Assembly: GCF_024362695.1 (NCBI RefSeq)
Contig: NC_065408.1
Span: 3,286,001-3,350,000 of the forward strand
Direction of reading: 5' to 3'
DNA length: 64,000 bases
Source of the DNA: Pectinophora gossypiella
Taxonomy: Eukaryota > Arthropoda > Insecta > Lepidoptera > Gelechiidae
Shown: positions 49,443 to 58,485 of the stretch, piece by piece
How the letters are laid out: every line of letters starts with the position of its first letter
Position numbering within the stretch: the stretch's first letter is position 1
Made by a program: the position numbers and the translations under genes
Notes under the pieces: model-generated
What the model was told of the DNA's origin: nothing
The model's database searches: none
The model's input: only the letters and a program-made list of their open reading frames with translations

Positions 49443-50286
49443 ATTATTATTCTGATCTAAATAAATAAAAGCAACATAATTTTACACATAATGTGATCCA
49501 AATATCATGCAACTATTATTTACATTGTATTTTTGAATAATTATGTAAATAGGTAATTATTACGTTTTAGCTGTACAACGCTATCTATATTGTATTTGGA
49601 GAACGTAACCTGGAAAGAACAGTGGTTGCCCCAATCGCCTTCGGCTCCGCAGTACACCGACCAATTTCTCAATCGGTGATACACGCCCTATCTATGGAGT
49701 AATGGCGATTACTCCACCGACAAGAGCGCAGCTCTTAAATAAAGAGAGAGAGAACCTAGAAAATTCCTCATTACGGTGTTATTAGTTGGTAGAGAAAATA
49801 TTGCTTGTCATTTTGTATATTAGAACCAAAAACATCCATTTAAGTACTTAGTCTTTTCGTGGTTTCTATGGCGTTCTTCCAGCACAGTAGTTTGCCACCC
49901 TGACAGCATTTCCGGCAGCATTCATAATCCTCGCGCGTACAGGAGTCAGGGCACGCGGGGTAGGACCTCAAGTGAGCCATGGTGTAGGGAGCGCTGGTAA
50001 TTTCAATAAAACCCCACACAAACAATTGAATGAACTGTATTACTTAGGATATTAATTAAATTACAAGATCCAAACATTGAGACGCGTTGGCTTGCTCGCG
50101 CTAGAGATGTGACTGACCATAAATGGTAGACTATTAGGTATGTCCCATACACATGGTCTGTGGCGTAACACCACACACGCAGCTCAGGTCCGATCCGTTC
50201 AGAAAACCCCACCTGGAGAGGTTATCTTTACTTCGACCAAGCTTCTTCGGTGTCTATTTAAAGACTTCCAGTAGGGCTATGTTAAT
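49443..50286. other. Unassigned; fragments of repeat R and of a MITE
   Basis: 49545-49615 matches 3870-3945 (TGTACAACGCTATCTATATTG). 49620-49745 has a CCACCGACAAGAGCGCAGC piece related to the centre of M10. Minus frames at 49840-50212 have no motif. Confidence 0.4.
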
Positions 50287-50840
50287 ACGCAACGCGAATT
50301 AACGTAATAAAATTATCGATCGATTCAATAATTTTTGTCGAAATCGATAAGTTTGCTTTTCTCCTAACACGCGTGTCACGTGAGAACAGCGTCCGTGGTC
50401 TAGTGGTTAGAGCGTTAGGCTCACGATCTGGAGGTCCAGGTTCGATTCCCGATGGGGACATTATCGAAATCACTTTGTGAGACTGTCCTTTGTTTGGTAA
50501 GGACTTTTCAGGCTTGAATCACCTGATTGTCCAAAAAAGTAAGATGATTCCGTGCTTCGGAGGGCACGTTAAGCCGTTGGTCCCGGCTATTAGCCATAAA
50601 AACACCTCCACCAAACCGAAGTGGAGCAGCGTGGTGGAGTATGCTCCATACCCCCTCCGGTTGATTGAGGGGAGGCCTGTGCCCAGGAGTGGGACGTATA
50701 TAGGCAGTTTATGTATGTTATGTTTTACAGAACACGACTTATTTGGGTTCACATATTGGCGCCAATCGACACAATTACATAATTTTATGTCGTCATAATC
50801 GATAAAATGAACGTGACAAAATTGTATCACGTTGCCATGT
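50287..50840. repeat. Repeat Q, split by SINE-A
   Basis: 50287-50390 (ATTATCGATCGATTCAATAA, GTCGAAATCGATAAG, CACGCGTGTCACGTGA) and 50722-50840 (CTTATTTGGGTTCACATATT, CGATAAAATGAACGTGAC) are continuous in the copy at 57238-57459. The target bases between them differ by a small deletion. Confidence 0.8.
50391..50720 (+). mobile_element. SINE-A, full copy (plus)
   Basis: Head GTCCGTGGTCTAGTGGTTAG, B box GGTTCGATTCCCG, end GGCCTGTGCCCAGGAGTGGG, ACGTATATAGG and TATGTATG. Inserted in repeat Q; short AGAACA-like duplications (50389-50396 and near 50728) flank it. The frames on both strands are not genes. Confidence 0.9.
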
Positions 50841-50884
50841 CTGGTCGCATTTATCAGCATATGACCTGGTGGAATTTAGGTACA

Positions 50885-51008
50885 TAACATAACGTAACAT
50901 AACAAATACTTTATTGCATAAACAGGAAAAAACAAAATACAAAACAAAAAAGAAATAGAATGAGTACAATAGGCGGCCTTGTTGCTAAGTAGCAATCTCT
51001 TACTACTC
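50885..51008 (-). mobile_element. LINE 3' end, family G
   Basis: AAATACTTTATTGCATAAAC and GGCGGCCTTGTTGCTAAGTAG with GCAATCTCTTAC. Preceded by ACATAAC repeats that may be its tail. Confidence 0.62.
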
Positions 51009-51549
51009 TCTCTTTTTCTCTCTCTTTTCTCTTGGTACTTACGTACCTATTTTATTTTTATAGGTATGTAACTCACCTATCTAAAAGTACTTACATTAAT
51101 CTGCACACATCTCGTATGTAAAGTAAGGTAAGCGTGTTGAAACATAAAGTGAGTGATTTCACGAGACATTAGCCGGTAGTTGGCAAACAAAATTAGAGCT
51201 TTGTCAACGCGCGACATCACGTCTGGGAAATCAAACAAGCGATGCTTGCTCTAAGCTAAAAGATCTAGCGATAAGTACTTTTAAAAGGGTTATGGTCACG
51301 TGGAAAAAATCACTTTCGGTTGAATTTTTTCTTAACAAAACCTAGCAAGACACGCTTTCCTCTCACATGATGGATCGTTATACTTATAGGTGATGTGTTG
51401 ATCACCTGTCACCATCCTAGACCTTACACCTGTATGATGTTAACTTGAAACATCGTCCACTCGACTCAGCCTCAGCTGAGCATTTTCGTATGGAAGTTGA
51501 TACGTCTTCGAGTTGAGGACTTTACTCACTGGATTCGAGCATATAATAC
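51009..51549. other. Mostly unassigned; RTE-like piece at 51345-51430
   Basis: CTCTCACATGATGGATCG and GATGTGTTGATCACCTGTCACC resemble the RTE-like 3' region of 41285 in a more distant form. A CTCTCTCTT run lies near 51000-51035. Confidence 0.45.
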
Positions 51550-51655
51550 TGCTTCTTCTTCGATCGTGTGGGTTGTGTGTGAGGTGGAATACCAGCCTCA
51601 TAAACCCTCGTGTCAGGGTTGTGATTGAGCCGCCAAAGGCCCCTGACTTGGGTAA
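51550..51655 (-). mobile_element. SINE-B 3' fragment
   Basis: CTTCTTCTTCGATCGTGTGGG, CCCTCGTGTCAGGG and GCCGCCAAAGGCCCCTGAC in reverse. Confidence 0.72.
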
Positions 51656-52335
51656 GACAGATGTAGCGGACCCAACTTAGTTGGCCACCACATGCAACAG
51701 ATGGCGCCACATTCAATAATGCAGTCTTTAAGCAGTCGTGAAACGCGATATCAAAGTTTACACAGCAAGACGCATACATATAACTTCCAACACAACACTG
51801 TTGGATCGTCGATCCCTAGTCACACTACCAACTTGTGGCTAGCGGGGTACTATGCTCAGTTCGGTATACCGAAAACATCCTTTGGCGGCAGCACATCCTT
51901 GCCGCCAAAACAGAAATAAGACGTTGTTCTGTCTTGTCCGCTACACGCTTCTAGCTAAACCGGACGCTACATAACTTTTTCCCTCCGACATGCCTTCGCG
52001 CACCAACGAGCATAAGTCAAGCGCATTGACTTATTGACAATACGTGTTGGCTTAGCGTGTTACCTATACATATACCGGCTTTATACAACGTAGTGAATCC
52101 CGTTTGCGAGGCTGGTTCGTTAGACACAGTCGCCTTCAGAACTGCAGTTAACGAGCCACGCGGAAAAGTGAGGCGTTTTTTTCTCCAATGTACACTGTCG
52201 CTTGGTTAGTATTTGTGTATTGGCGGGAACGTGCGTTAGGAGATGGAGGGGTGCAAAGGTAATTGCAGAGGAATATTGTTGATTCAAGTGTAACCATAGA
52301 ATAAAGAATCCTACTTACGTACAGCTTACGTGCAG
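51656..52335. other. Unassigned stretch
   Basis: 51805-51880 (GATCGTCGATCCCTAGTCACACT) has a second copy at 38725-38800. Frames on both strands lack motifs. Confidence 0.4.
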
Positions 52336-52630
52336 AGGAGCTCGGTGGCGCAGCGGTAAACGCGCTCGGTCTGCGATTGTTGAAGTTAAGCAACTTTCGC
52401 AAAGGCCGGTCATAGGATGGGTAACCACAAAAAAAAGTTTTCATATCGAGCTCCTCCGTTCTTCGGAAGCACGTTAAGCCGTTGGTTCCGGCTGCGTTAG
52501 CAGTCGTTAATAACCATCAATCCGCACTGGACCCGCGTGATGGTTTAAGGCCCGATCTACCCATCCGTAGGGAAGGCCCGTGCCCCAGCAGTGGGGACGT
52601 TAATGGGCTGATGATGATGATGATGATGAC
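52336..52630 (+). mobile_element. SINE-C, copy 3 (plus)
   Basis: AGGAGCTCGGTGGCGCAGCGG, then TTGAAGTTAAGCAAC, AGGATGGGTAACCAC, a short A run, GCCCCAGCAGTGGGGACG and a (TGA)n tail of about six units. The clearest copy for reading the composite head. Confidence 0.9.
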
Positions 52631-52635
52631 TTACG

Positions 52636-52725
52636 TACAGAACGGTAACTCTCCGCCCCCCGCACCAATTCGTATCGGACGCCGAGCTAGTCTTACCTCA
52701 CCCCCTTCTGCGGTTTATGTTAGTC
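52636..52725. repeat. Repeat E fragment
   Basis: TACAGAACGGTAACTCTCCGC and GAGCTAGTCTTACCTCACCCC; adjoins the SINE-C tail. Confidence 0.6.
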
Positions 52726-52804
52726 TTGTCTTTAACTGATGTACGACTTTGTTAAAACTACTTATATTAATGTAATAGATTTAGTGTGTAATAGATTGAA
52801 GAGC

Positions 52805-53173
52805 CGCGATTGCAGTAAGATCGATGCTTTCGAAATGTGGTGTTGGCGTAGGTTGCTACGCATACCTTGGACTGCGATGCGTACGAATGAGTCCATATTA
52901 AGAGAGCTCAAGATCATGACGCGGCTCTCCTCAATATGCCGGAATCGTGCCCTAAGCTTCTTCGGACATATTATGCGGTCTCCGAAGCACAGTCTGGAGA
53001 AGCAGATCATCGTTGGGCAAATGGATGGCAAACGTGCGCGAGGAAGGGCGCCTACGAGGTGGTCTGACATCGTGAAGAAGACGGTGGGCGGCAGCATACA
53101 GAGGGCGGTCCACGCAGCATATAGCCGTACCGAGTGGAAAACCATAACCTGTGGTTGCGATCCTCAGCAGTGA
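52805..53173 (+). pseudogene. RTE-type reverse transcriptase C-terminal domain
   Basis: An open stretch of about 120 codons: KIDAFEMWCWRRLLRIPWTA, MRTNESILRELKIMTRLSSI, RALSFFGHIMRSPKHSLEKQ and GKRARGRAPTRWSDIVKK, ending at the natural stop (53171-53173). This is the conserved C-terminal module found after the RT of RTE-like elements, where it follows the palm and thumb. The frame runs back to an ATG at 52739, but homology starts near 52805. The endonuclease and RT catalytic core are missing (5' truncation). It is less decayed than the related copy at 42050-42460. Confidence 0.87.
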
Positions 53174-53228
53174 GGGAACGACGAAGAAGAATAGATTTAG
53201 GATTATGCATGTACCTATGTAATTTAAG
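53174..53228 (+). other. RTE 3' tail region
   Basis: GGGAACGACGAAGAAGAATAG follows the stop; GAAGAAGA also ends SINE-B, a possible shared 3' end. Confidence 0.5.
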
Positions 53229-53421
53229 TTTTTTTTTTTTTAAAGAACGTCTAGGGCCCTGTGCCGAGGTTTTTCTTGCAGCTTCTTTTCCCCGGCTATA
53301 CAGGCTGTGAGAAGCTGCAGTAGTTTTAGGCGGACGAGACGTTCGTTTTGTAAAAATTGACGATTCAAAGTGTAACTATGTTACCTACTGAATAAAGATA
53401 TTTTTGAATTTGAATTTGTAT
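53229..53421 (+). mobile_element. CR1-like LINE 3' end, family 1
   Basis: TTTTTTTTTAAAGAACGTC, GGGCCCTGTGCCGAGG to a TTGAATTTGAATTTG tail; the most conserved of the short copies. Confidence 0.88.
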
Positions 53422-53483
53422 CTTTTATTTCGTATTCAACGCTACACCAAACTCCTCCTTAGCGACATTCGACCCTTTAGGAC

Positions 53484-53700
53484 TAAAGCATAGAATAAGG
53501 AATAATACTACGTATAGAACGGCGACTCTCCGCTCCCCACCAGCGTCTGAGCTAGGTTTACCTCACCCCCACTCGGTCTTACTTTAGTTTTCAATCATAT
53601 GGTATCAAACATCAGAGACACAGATACGCGTATACGATAACGTCAATGTGTAGTCTCTGTGTAAAAAGAAGTGTTTTGTATGAAGTATCCGGGGTGAGAA
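53484..53700. repeat. Repeat E (uninterrupted)
   Basis: GCATAGAATAAGGAATAATAC, GGCGACTCTCCGCTCCCCACC, CAGATACGCGTATACGATAA and GTCAATGTGTAGTCTCTGTG. It supplies the empty-site sequence for both insertions found at 28503 and 28664. Confidence 0.8.
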
Positions 53701-53741
53701 GACCCAGATGAAGTGAGGTCCGATACGAATAGCTGTGAGAA

Positions 53742-54090
53742 GAATTTTTTTTTTGACGTGACTTATTGTAGATTTGCCGCAGATGGCATTATCTACTTGG
53801 CCGGACAAATGAGGAGCGCTGAAGGCTGTCACTCGGTACAACGTTTAAGACACAGGCCTAAGGGTGCCCAGTTGGGCGCGAACCTCGGCTCAGGGCGTCG
53901 TCTGCGAGGAAAAATATTTGAAAGAATTGATCGATCCTAGTGGGTCGATAGCGATAAGCGCTGATTGAGGGAAGTCATCAACCACGCCGGCGGGGTCGGT
54001 ATCGGGGTCCTGAAGTGTTTGGTGTAGCGGGCTGATTGGCTGCCTCTATGGCTAGAGTAATCGGGTCGTCGGGATCGTATATATACGTCC
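53742..54090 (-). mobile_element. LINE family F, 5'-truncated
   Basis: The T run at 53743-53753 is the poly(A) tail (minus). The minus strand encodes a DPDDPITLAIEA-like peptide near 54050-54085 and the RRFPSFSAY-type region near 53960. No clear target duplication. Confidence 0.72.
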
Positions 54091-54459
54091 AGAAAGTTTC
54101 CGCTCTACACGTAGTATCATTTTCTATTCGTAAGATCAACTACGATATAACTTGTAAGCGCAGAATCCAGTAACACGCTAACTTGGAAACTTAATCGTCG
54201 CATCGGTAGAGCCATTTTATCTATTTTCGGACTCTGAAACTCCCGCCCGTGTCACCGACTACGCTCATACAACTCACAACTTGCAACTAAGTTGTACCGC
54301 CCGTATATCCATTTACGGTGAAGTTACAAATAAACAAGCTGAAGCAAAAACTGAACGTAGGGACGGATTAGGTATTCGGATTTTGAAAAGAGAAACTAAG
54401 TGTTCGTTAAATTCTAGAATGGAACCAATCAATAAACCAATAAAAATAATAATAATAGC
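54091..54459. other. Unassigned stretch
   Basis: A 70-codon plus frame (54281-54493) without motif. No repeat recognised. Confidence 0.38.
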
Positions 54460-55200
54460 GTTGGGATGTTACGACCCCATCGCCCCCTGGTGAATTCATC
54501 AACGAACCTGGTGAATTCAACAGTGCAGTCAGTCTCCGCAGGCCAGCTTGTGGCGAGCTGTTGGTGAGCTGAGATCCCCCGAGAGTCGGTCAGGCCCTCC
54601 GTCTCCGGCTTGCCTTCACTGGCCGGCCGGAGTGGACCCCAGCGGGGGCCGCAGGACTCACCTCTGGCTTGCCTTCATTGGCCGGCAGCCGCAGGGTGGA
54701 AGTGAAAGATGCATAAGTCGCGAGTTGGTGAGGCGGGTAAACCGCCTCGCAGAAAGCGGTGTACGCCTCTCGACACCACCACTGCTCACAACCATGTTGC
54801 TGCCTTGCCGTCCAGTCGCGTCGGCTAGATAGATGGCCCATCCAGTGAGTGGCGAGTCGTCACCGCCTGCTCATTGTATCCATGTTACTAACATTGGTCG
54901 AGCAGGCGCCTTAGTCCCCCATAGCCCCAGTATCCGGTCCACTAACCCCCAACTCAATAGCCCAGTTCCCTTTGTTCCCATAATATGCAATAGTCCTACA
55001 CGAACCGGGGATTGTCTTTGGGTGCACTCCCATAGTGTATACAGGGATAATCGCCGGTTGGTGTCACATCACATTTAGATTAAATTGTCTTAAGGGGCCT
55101 CTACGTGTTGGCTTCGGCCTCACGCACGCCTTCCAAAAGTCCGGGACTCCATAGTCCCGAGATATGGAAATTACAAACATAATAATAATAATAAACCAAT
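54460..55200 (+). mobile_element. LINE family I, GC-rich 3' region with TAA tail
   Basis: A GC-rich 740-bp block, unlike its surroundings, ending GAGATATGGAAATTACAAAC and then (ATA)n/(TAA)n at 55170-55190. Its last 80 bp match 5806-5880. Short frames cover parts of it on both strands with no recognised domain; most likely the long 3' UTR of a non-LTR element. TAA-type tails are known from some clades such as R4/Dong, but I cannot assign the clade. Confidence 0.6.
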
Positions 55201-56034
55201 TTAAATTAATATCCATTAATAACAAATAAAATTAATATCCATTCTAGAATTCAACCTACCGCCGTCGGAGTAAAAAAGGGTTCTGTTTTTAGTGTTTCGA
55301 TAATCATAATTATTACATTATTATGGGCAAAGTAATACCTAGCGCTACTGATTTTTTTTATTTGCAACTTTTGATAAACGATTGGTAAATGATTAGAGAT
55401 CGCCAACAAAAATCGTCCTTATAATAAATTTGTTTTGTTGAATTCCTCTTTAATGACCCGTCGAATGTTGAATCATACCCCTCAGTATTCGTTACGAAGT
55501 CACTTAACACCCTGTACAAGTGCGCACAGGTAGACATAGCCGTAGGTACCTAGTACGTATGGGTGTTAGTAAGAGACGTTAGATAAAAAGATTTACTTAC
55601 AGGATTTATTTTTCATCTAACGTCTCGTCCGCCTAAAACGTCGCATATATACTATCCTACTGTCGGTTTTTGGGACATGTCCGGGAAGACGTAATTAGCG
55701 AGTGTTACCGCAATAACGACCCTCAGAATCTTTGTAAACAATCGGCCTACAAGTAATTAGTTTTATGCAAATAAAGACCGCGAGCAAATCAGAGCCGCCA
55801 CAGAATATCCGCGGTGCCCAGCGATGGGGAATTGGTTACAAATTCAATTATCCTCCTTTAATTTGTTTGGATTGACAGCCGAGTGCAATAGGATGACCAT
55901 GAATAATTTGGTGTTGCTTTGGTTTTTTACCAGACAGCGGCGAAGCATAAAAGAGGGTTATGTTTTTGGCCATTATGTTTATTCTAAAACACTTATTAGA
56001 ATTTAACAAATGAGGTGCTACTAGAATCAAATCA
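55201..56034. other. Mostly unassigned; MITE P fragment at 55466-55515
   Basis: 55466-55515 has TGTTGAATCATACCCCTCAG and AACACCCTG, the right end of family P. An inverted pair ACGTTAGATAAAAAG and CATCTAACGTCTCG lies at 55578-55628. Nothing else recognised. Confidence 0.45.
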
Positions 56035-56343
56035 AATCAAATGTACTTTATTGCACAGAATTAAATTTCAACAAAATAAGAAAAATAATATTATCATTAT
56101 TTATTTATTATATTAATTATTTTTTTAGTTTTTTCCTAGCTGCCACTTGAAGCGTCTTAATTGTCTGCTTATTGTTAGTGTACTTAGGTACAAGATTCAG
56201 TAAACGACTTTTGTTGTGTTCTTAACTGGTATTTTAGAACGAATATTTTTCTTCAGATTCCCGCTTTCAATGTGCTTAGCTAATGGTTGGAAGTATCGCT
56301 GATGTAATGATTTGTATGTATTGTAATAATTTGTGACAAATTA
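56035..56343 (-). mobile_element. LINE 3' end with TTTGATTTGATT tail
   Basis: The minus strand reads GCAATAAAGTACATTTGATT and onward, a polyadenylation-like site followed by a (TTTGA)n-type tail at 56025-56050. The upstream part is probably 3' UTR. 5' limit uncertain. Confidence 0.65.
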
Positions 56344-56571
56344 ATAAAATAACCAGTGCTTATGAAAGTGATTTTTTGATTTTAACATCCCACTGCATTT
56401 GAACATTTTTATAACATCAAAATAGTGAACATTTTCGTAACGGCGCGGCGCCTCAACCTTATCTCGAATTGACTCTGTTACATAACGGGTCCCGGTCTCC
56501 TTTAGATTTTTATCCAACATAATCTTCGAAATATATTTGTCAATATACGAATATGTACTACGTAATTGTAT
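56344..56571 (-). CDS. Unassigned 76-codon open stretch
   Basis: The minus strand is open between stops at 56572-56574 and 56341-56343. It would encode IDKYISKIMLDKNLKETGTR, then YVTESIRDKVEAPRRYENVH and a final HWLFY. The first ATG gives the MLDKN start. It has balanced, protein-like composition and is followed by a LINE-like 3' end, so it could be the C-terminus of an unrecognised element or a terminal exon. No domain identified; low confidence as a gene. Confidence 0.25.
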
Positions 56572-56712
56572 TTATTCAAGATAACGTGGTCGCTTTTGAT
56601 TCTAACACCCGTATTCTGATGTTGCTGGAACCTTCCCCGACTCCGCCCTTGACCTTAGGCCAGGCGTGCACTACGAGTTTTACGCCGCGCGGCAGAAAAA
56701 AGCAGCGGCATA

Positions 56713-57022
56713 ATCTTCTTATCGTGTGGGTTGTGAGGCGGAATAACAACCTCATCAACCCTGGTGTTAGGGTTATTACTGAGCCGCCAAAGGCCCATCA
56801 AAGAGGGGACATATCACAAAAATCACTTTGTGATACCTAGTTTGGTTAGGACATTACAGGCCGATCACCTGATTGTCATTAAGTAAGATGATCCGCGCTT
56901 CGGAAGGCACGTAAAACCGTTGATCTCGGTTACTATTTACAGATGTGAGTAATCGTTACATGAGCCATGTCAGGGGCCTTTGGGTCAATAGCAACCCTGA
57001 CACCAGGGTTGATGAGGTTGAT
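56713..57022. mobile_element. Two SINE-B fragments joined head to head
   Basis: 56713-56793 is a reversed 3' end (CTTCTTATCGTGTGGG, CCGCCAAAGGCCC). 56800-57022 is a plus-strand body (AAAATCACTTTGTGATACC, CTTCGGAAGGCACG, GCCATGTCAGGGGCCTTTGG) without tRNA-like head. The outer parts can pair as a hairpin. Confidence 0.72.
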
Positions 57023-57058
57023 GAGGAAATTTCCAAATGTTTATACCAATATATTTAC

Positions 57059-57500
57059 AAGGTGTTATAGTGACATCGTAACGAAAACTTTGAGGGATGA
57101 TTCAGGCCAAGACTCTGAGTTAATATCAAGTGGAGTTTACCGCAAAAGTATGGAACGGAAAATAATTTAAAAAAGCACTAAAATTTTCATGAATTTTACC
57201 GACAGGAAAATCCACTTGATATCAACTCAGAATCATGCAGGGGTAACATGCGCAAAATGATAAAATTAATTATCGATCGATTCGATAAATGTTGTCGAAA
57301 TCGTTAAGTTTGTTTTTTCCCTAACATGCGTGTCACATGATTATGTTCGTATTTTGGCAGAACGACATGACTTATTTGGGTTCACATATTAGCATCAATC
57401 GACAAAACGAAATAATTATATCGTCAAAAACGATAAAATGGCCGTGACAAAATTTTATCTGAATCATCCCCCTCAGTATTCGTTACGATGTCACTAACAA
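57059..57500. mobile_element. MITE family P, split by repeat Q
   Basis: 57059-57237 is the left arm and most of the right (AGTGACATCGTAACG to ACTCAGAATCATG); 57460-57500 is the right end (TCATCCCCCTCAGTATTCG, GATGTCACTAACA). Repeat Q lies between. Confidence 0.82.
57238..57459. repeat. Repeat Q (uninterrupted), inside MITE P
   Basis: About 222 bp: CAGGGGTAACATGCGC, TTATCGATCGATTCGATAAA, TTATTTGGGTTCACATATTA and CGATAAAATGGCCGTGAC. Probably itself a mobile element; ends not resolved. Confidence 0.72.
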
Positions 57501-58434
57501 TAATAATAAGTAAAATGATAAAGTAGATACATTTTGCATCACAAAACATTGCGGGCGGGGCGTGCTTCCGTCTTGTCTTTAGGTAATAAATTAGTACCGG
57601 GTGTGTTAGCGAGCACTTGTAGGGAACTGCAATTAAATTTAATACGAACTTCACAGCTAGACATGGGAGGACCTTGCGCTTCTAATTACCAACAGCACAA
57701 ATTGGAAGCTTTCAAACGCTTTGAAATGCGCCCGGGTACCTCTCCTAGTGAATGACAAGATGGGAGTCTGTGTGGGCTGTTGGACTTGGTATGGCATACC
57801 AAAACTGGAAATGTTGTAAGTACTTAGGTCGTCTTTTTGAGAATTTGTACTTTTGGCAATCTGTCTTTTTGAGAATGTCTTTATAAGAAAATACTGCTTA
57901 GGCAGGTACTGATTAAGGGCTTAATTCATCACTTGTTAAAAAACTCAAAACTTGTTAAAGAGAAATGTATCAAGATCGAAGCAAATTGAATTCCAGTCTC
58001 TGCTTACCCCGGTGGGATATTTCTCCAATTGGCGTGAGTTTATGTCTGTATGTTAAAAACCTCATTAATCTCGTGGTTTCCAGGATCTGTGTCTGGTTCA
58101 TTGCATTAAGCTCGCCCCCTATTACATGGTACTTAAACATAGCTGGGGATAGGTATATACATTTTTTTATTTATTTATTCAATATCAGAAAAACAATTAA
58201 ATCCTTATAAATAAAATAAGACGCTCCTCTAAACAGAAAACCCGTACAGGTTTATGCGAGGAGCGAATGAATGCGCTTAACTCGCTATACTTAATTAGTA
58301 GGTAGGTAGGTACTACATAGATTAACATGCCAAACCTATACATCTCTGCCTACCCCCTGCGGGGCAGTTGTGATGCTACGTTCATCAGACCTAATACATT
58401 TTTCCAGATGATTTATACAGTGTTTAGGAGACAC
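57501..58434. other. Mostly unassigned; RTE-like tail at 57960-58055
   Basis: GATCGAAGCAAATTGAATTCC to GGCGTGAGTTTATGTCTGTATG is the end of the RTE-like family of 29286. A 73-codon plus frame at 57534-57755 has no motif. CTGCCTACCCCCTGCGGGGC near 58345 is another RTE-like tail. Confidence 0.42.
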
Positions 58435-58485
58435 TTTTTAGATGAATCGCTTTGATATTGTGACCTTTTCAACCCTCCAGGTATT
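58435..58485. mobile_element. MITE M8 fragment
   Basis: TTTTAGATGAATCGCTTTGA and ACCTTTTCAACCCTCC match the right arm of M8. Confidence 0.55.

Noticed and set aside
50393..50465. Possible tRNA gene (A and B boxes well kept)
   Set aside because: Same reason: it is the head of SINE-A copy 50391-50720.
52336..52440. 5S rRNA gene
   Set aside because: Only the internal-promoter part resembles 5S; the rest of the molecule is missing and it sits in a SINE.
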